From: Cyanobacteriota bacterium
Lineage (GTDB): Bacteria; Cyanobacteriota; Cyanobacteriia; Leptolyngbyales; Leptolyngbyaceae
Direction of reading: 5' to 3'
Assembly: GCA_027482985.1 (NCBI GenBank)
Contig: JAIXVO010000742.1
Span: forward strand, 1 to 14,784
Length of the DNA stretch: 14,784 nt
Under the pieces are notes generated by a model that was not told the origin of the DNA, did not search any database, and saw nothing but the letters and a program-made list of their open reading frames with translations. Position 1 is the stretch's first letter; every line of letters starts with the position of its first letter. Positions 14,448-14,784 of the stretch are shown here, piece by piece. The position numbers were made by a program, and so were the translations under genes.

Positions 14448-14784
14448 CTAAGCGCCTGCTGCTAACCGCGATCGCGCCGTCTCACAGTCTTGCTGAATCT
14501 GGGCTTTGAGGGCTTCCAGCGAGTCAAATTTTTGTTCTTTCCGAATGAACTGCGCCAGATGGACGGCAATCACCTGCCCGTACAAATCCCCTGACCAGTC
14601 AAACAAATGCACTTCCGGCACCAGTTGGGTGCCATCCAGGGTGGGGCGATGCCCTAAGTTCATGACACCAGGGATGGGGGGAGTGGCAGGCAGCGCTGCC
14701 GCTGCGCGATCGCCCATCTGCACCCACACGGCATACACGCCCAACCCCGGTAAAAATTTTTCGGGTGGTAGTTTCAAGTTTGCG
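14448..14784 (-). CDS. ribF: Riboflavin kinase / FAD synthetase, C-terminal part
   Basis: The frame is open from the right edge to a TAG at 14450-14448, giving about 112 codons; the N-terminal FAD synthetase half lies outside the window, so no start codon is present here. The visible part is the riboflavin kinase domain, which phosphorylates riboflavin to FMN. It shows the ANLKLPPEKFLPGLGVYAVWV entry (split as ANLKLPPEKF and LPGLGVYAVWV), GVMNLGHRPTLDG (the usual GV.N.G.RPT motif), PEVHLFDWSGDLYGQ with the likely catalytic Glu, and the final helix KFDSLEALKAQIQQDCETAR. Full RibF proteins are about 310 residues. There is no evident operon link to the small gene 217 bp downstream. Confidence 0.93.
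   Translation of the reverse strand, partial: ANLKLPPEKFLPGLGVYAVWVQMGDRAAAALPATPPIPGVMNLGHRPTLDGTQLVPEVHLFDWSGDLYGQVIAVHLAQFIRKEQKFDSLEALKAQIQQDCETARSRLAAGA

Overview
This is an ordinary chromosomal stretch from a cyanobacterium, probably a filamentous Leptolyngbya/Oscillatoriales-like or related lineage. The evidence is a complete psbA gene (photosystem II D1), many copies of the cyanobacterial HIP1 octamer GCGATCGC (for example at 548-555, 2299-2306, 5270-5277, 7819-7826, 11205-11212 and 14468-14475), and several gene types typical of cyanobacteria: a DUF2993 protein, an RlpA with a long N-terminal region, and a small conserved protein with an NPW...FRRR...FD pattern. The exact genus cannot be fixed from the sequence alone.

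Layout. 1-457 (-): 5' part of a DUF2993 (LmeA-like) lipid-binding protein, cut by the window edge. 570-1898 (-): papain-like cysteine peptidase with a repetitive Glu/Tyr tail. It is divergent from 2056-3474 (+), an NCS2/AzgA-type nucleobase permease, and an elaborate nested palindrome lies between them. 3520-3906 (+): small DUF2809 membrane protein, probably co-transcribed with the permease. 3919-3949: hairpin terminator shared by two convergent genes. 3973-5055 (-): psbA, encoding a standard Q130-type D1. 5056-5574: 519-bp divergent regulatory region with two clean palindromes. 5575-9033 (+): very large RecB-like nuclease / RNase H-like / Dna2-type helicase fusion, whose 3' end overlaps rsmA by 15 bp. 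9019-10887 (-): purM followed by rsmA, a compact two-gene unit. 10888-11273: divergent control region with an RpaB (HLR1)-like array. 11274-12485 (+): rlpA. 12489-12603: MITE-like inverted-repeat element. 12621-13871 (-): MidA/NDUFAF7-type methyltransferase. 14033-14230 (-): small conserved protein. 14448-14784 (-): C-terminal part of ribF, cut by the window edge.

How the genes fit together. Most are housekeeping genes: photosystem II, purine synthesis, rRNA methylation, cell-wall/septum maintenance, flavin synthesis and probable complex I assembly. They are not one pathway. Accessory features are the cysteine peptidase with its expanding acidic tail, the nuclease-helicase fusion, the permease with altered signature motifs, and the inverted-repeat element. 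I found no CRISPR array, tRNA, rRNA, transposase gene or phage gene, and no convincing new multi-gene system. The best leads are the 1965-1997 operator-like structure, the peptidase tail, the RpaB-like array and the element at 12489-12603.
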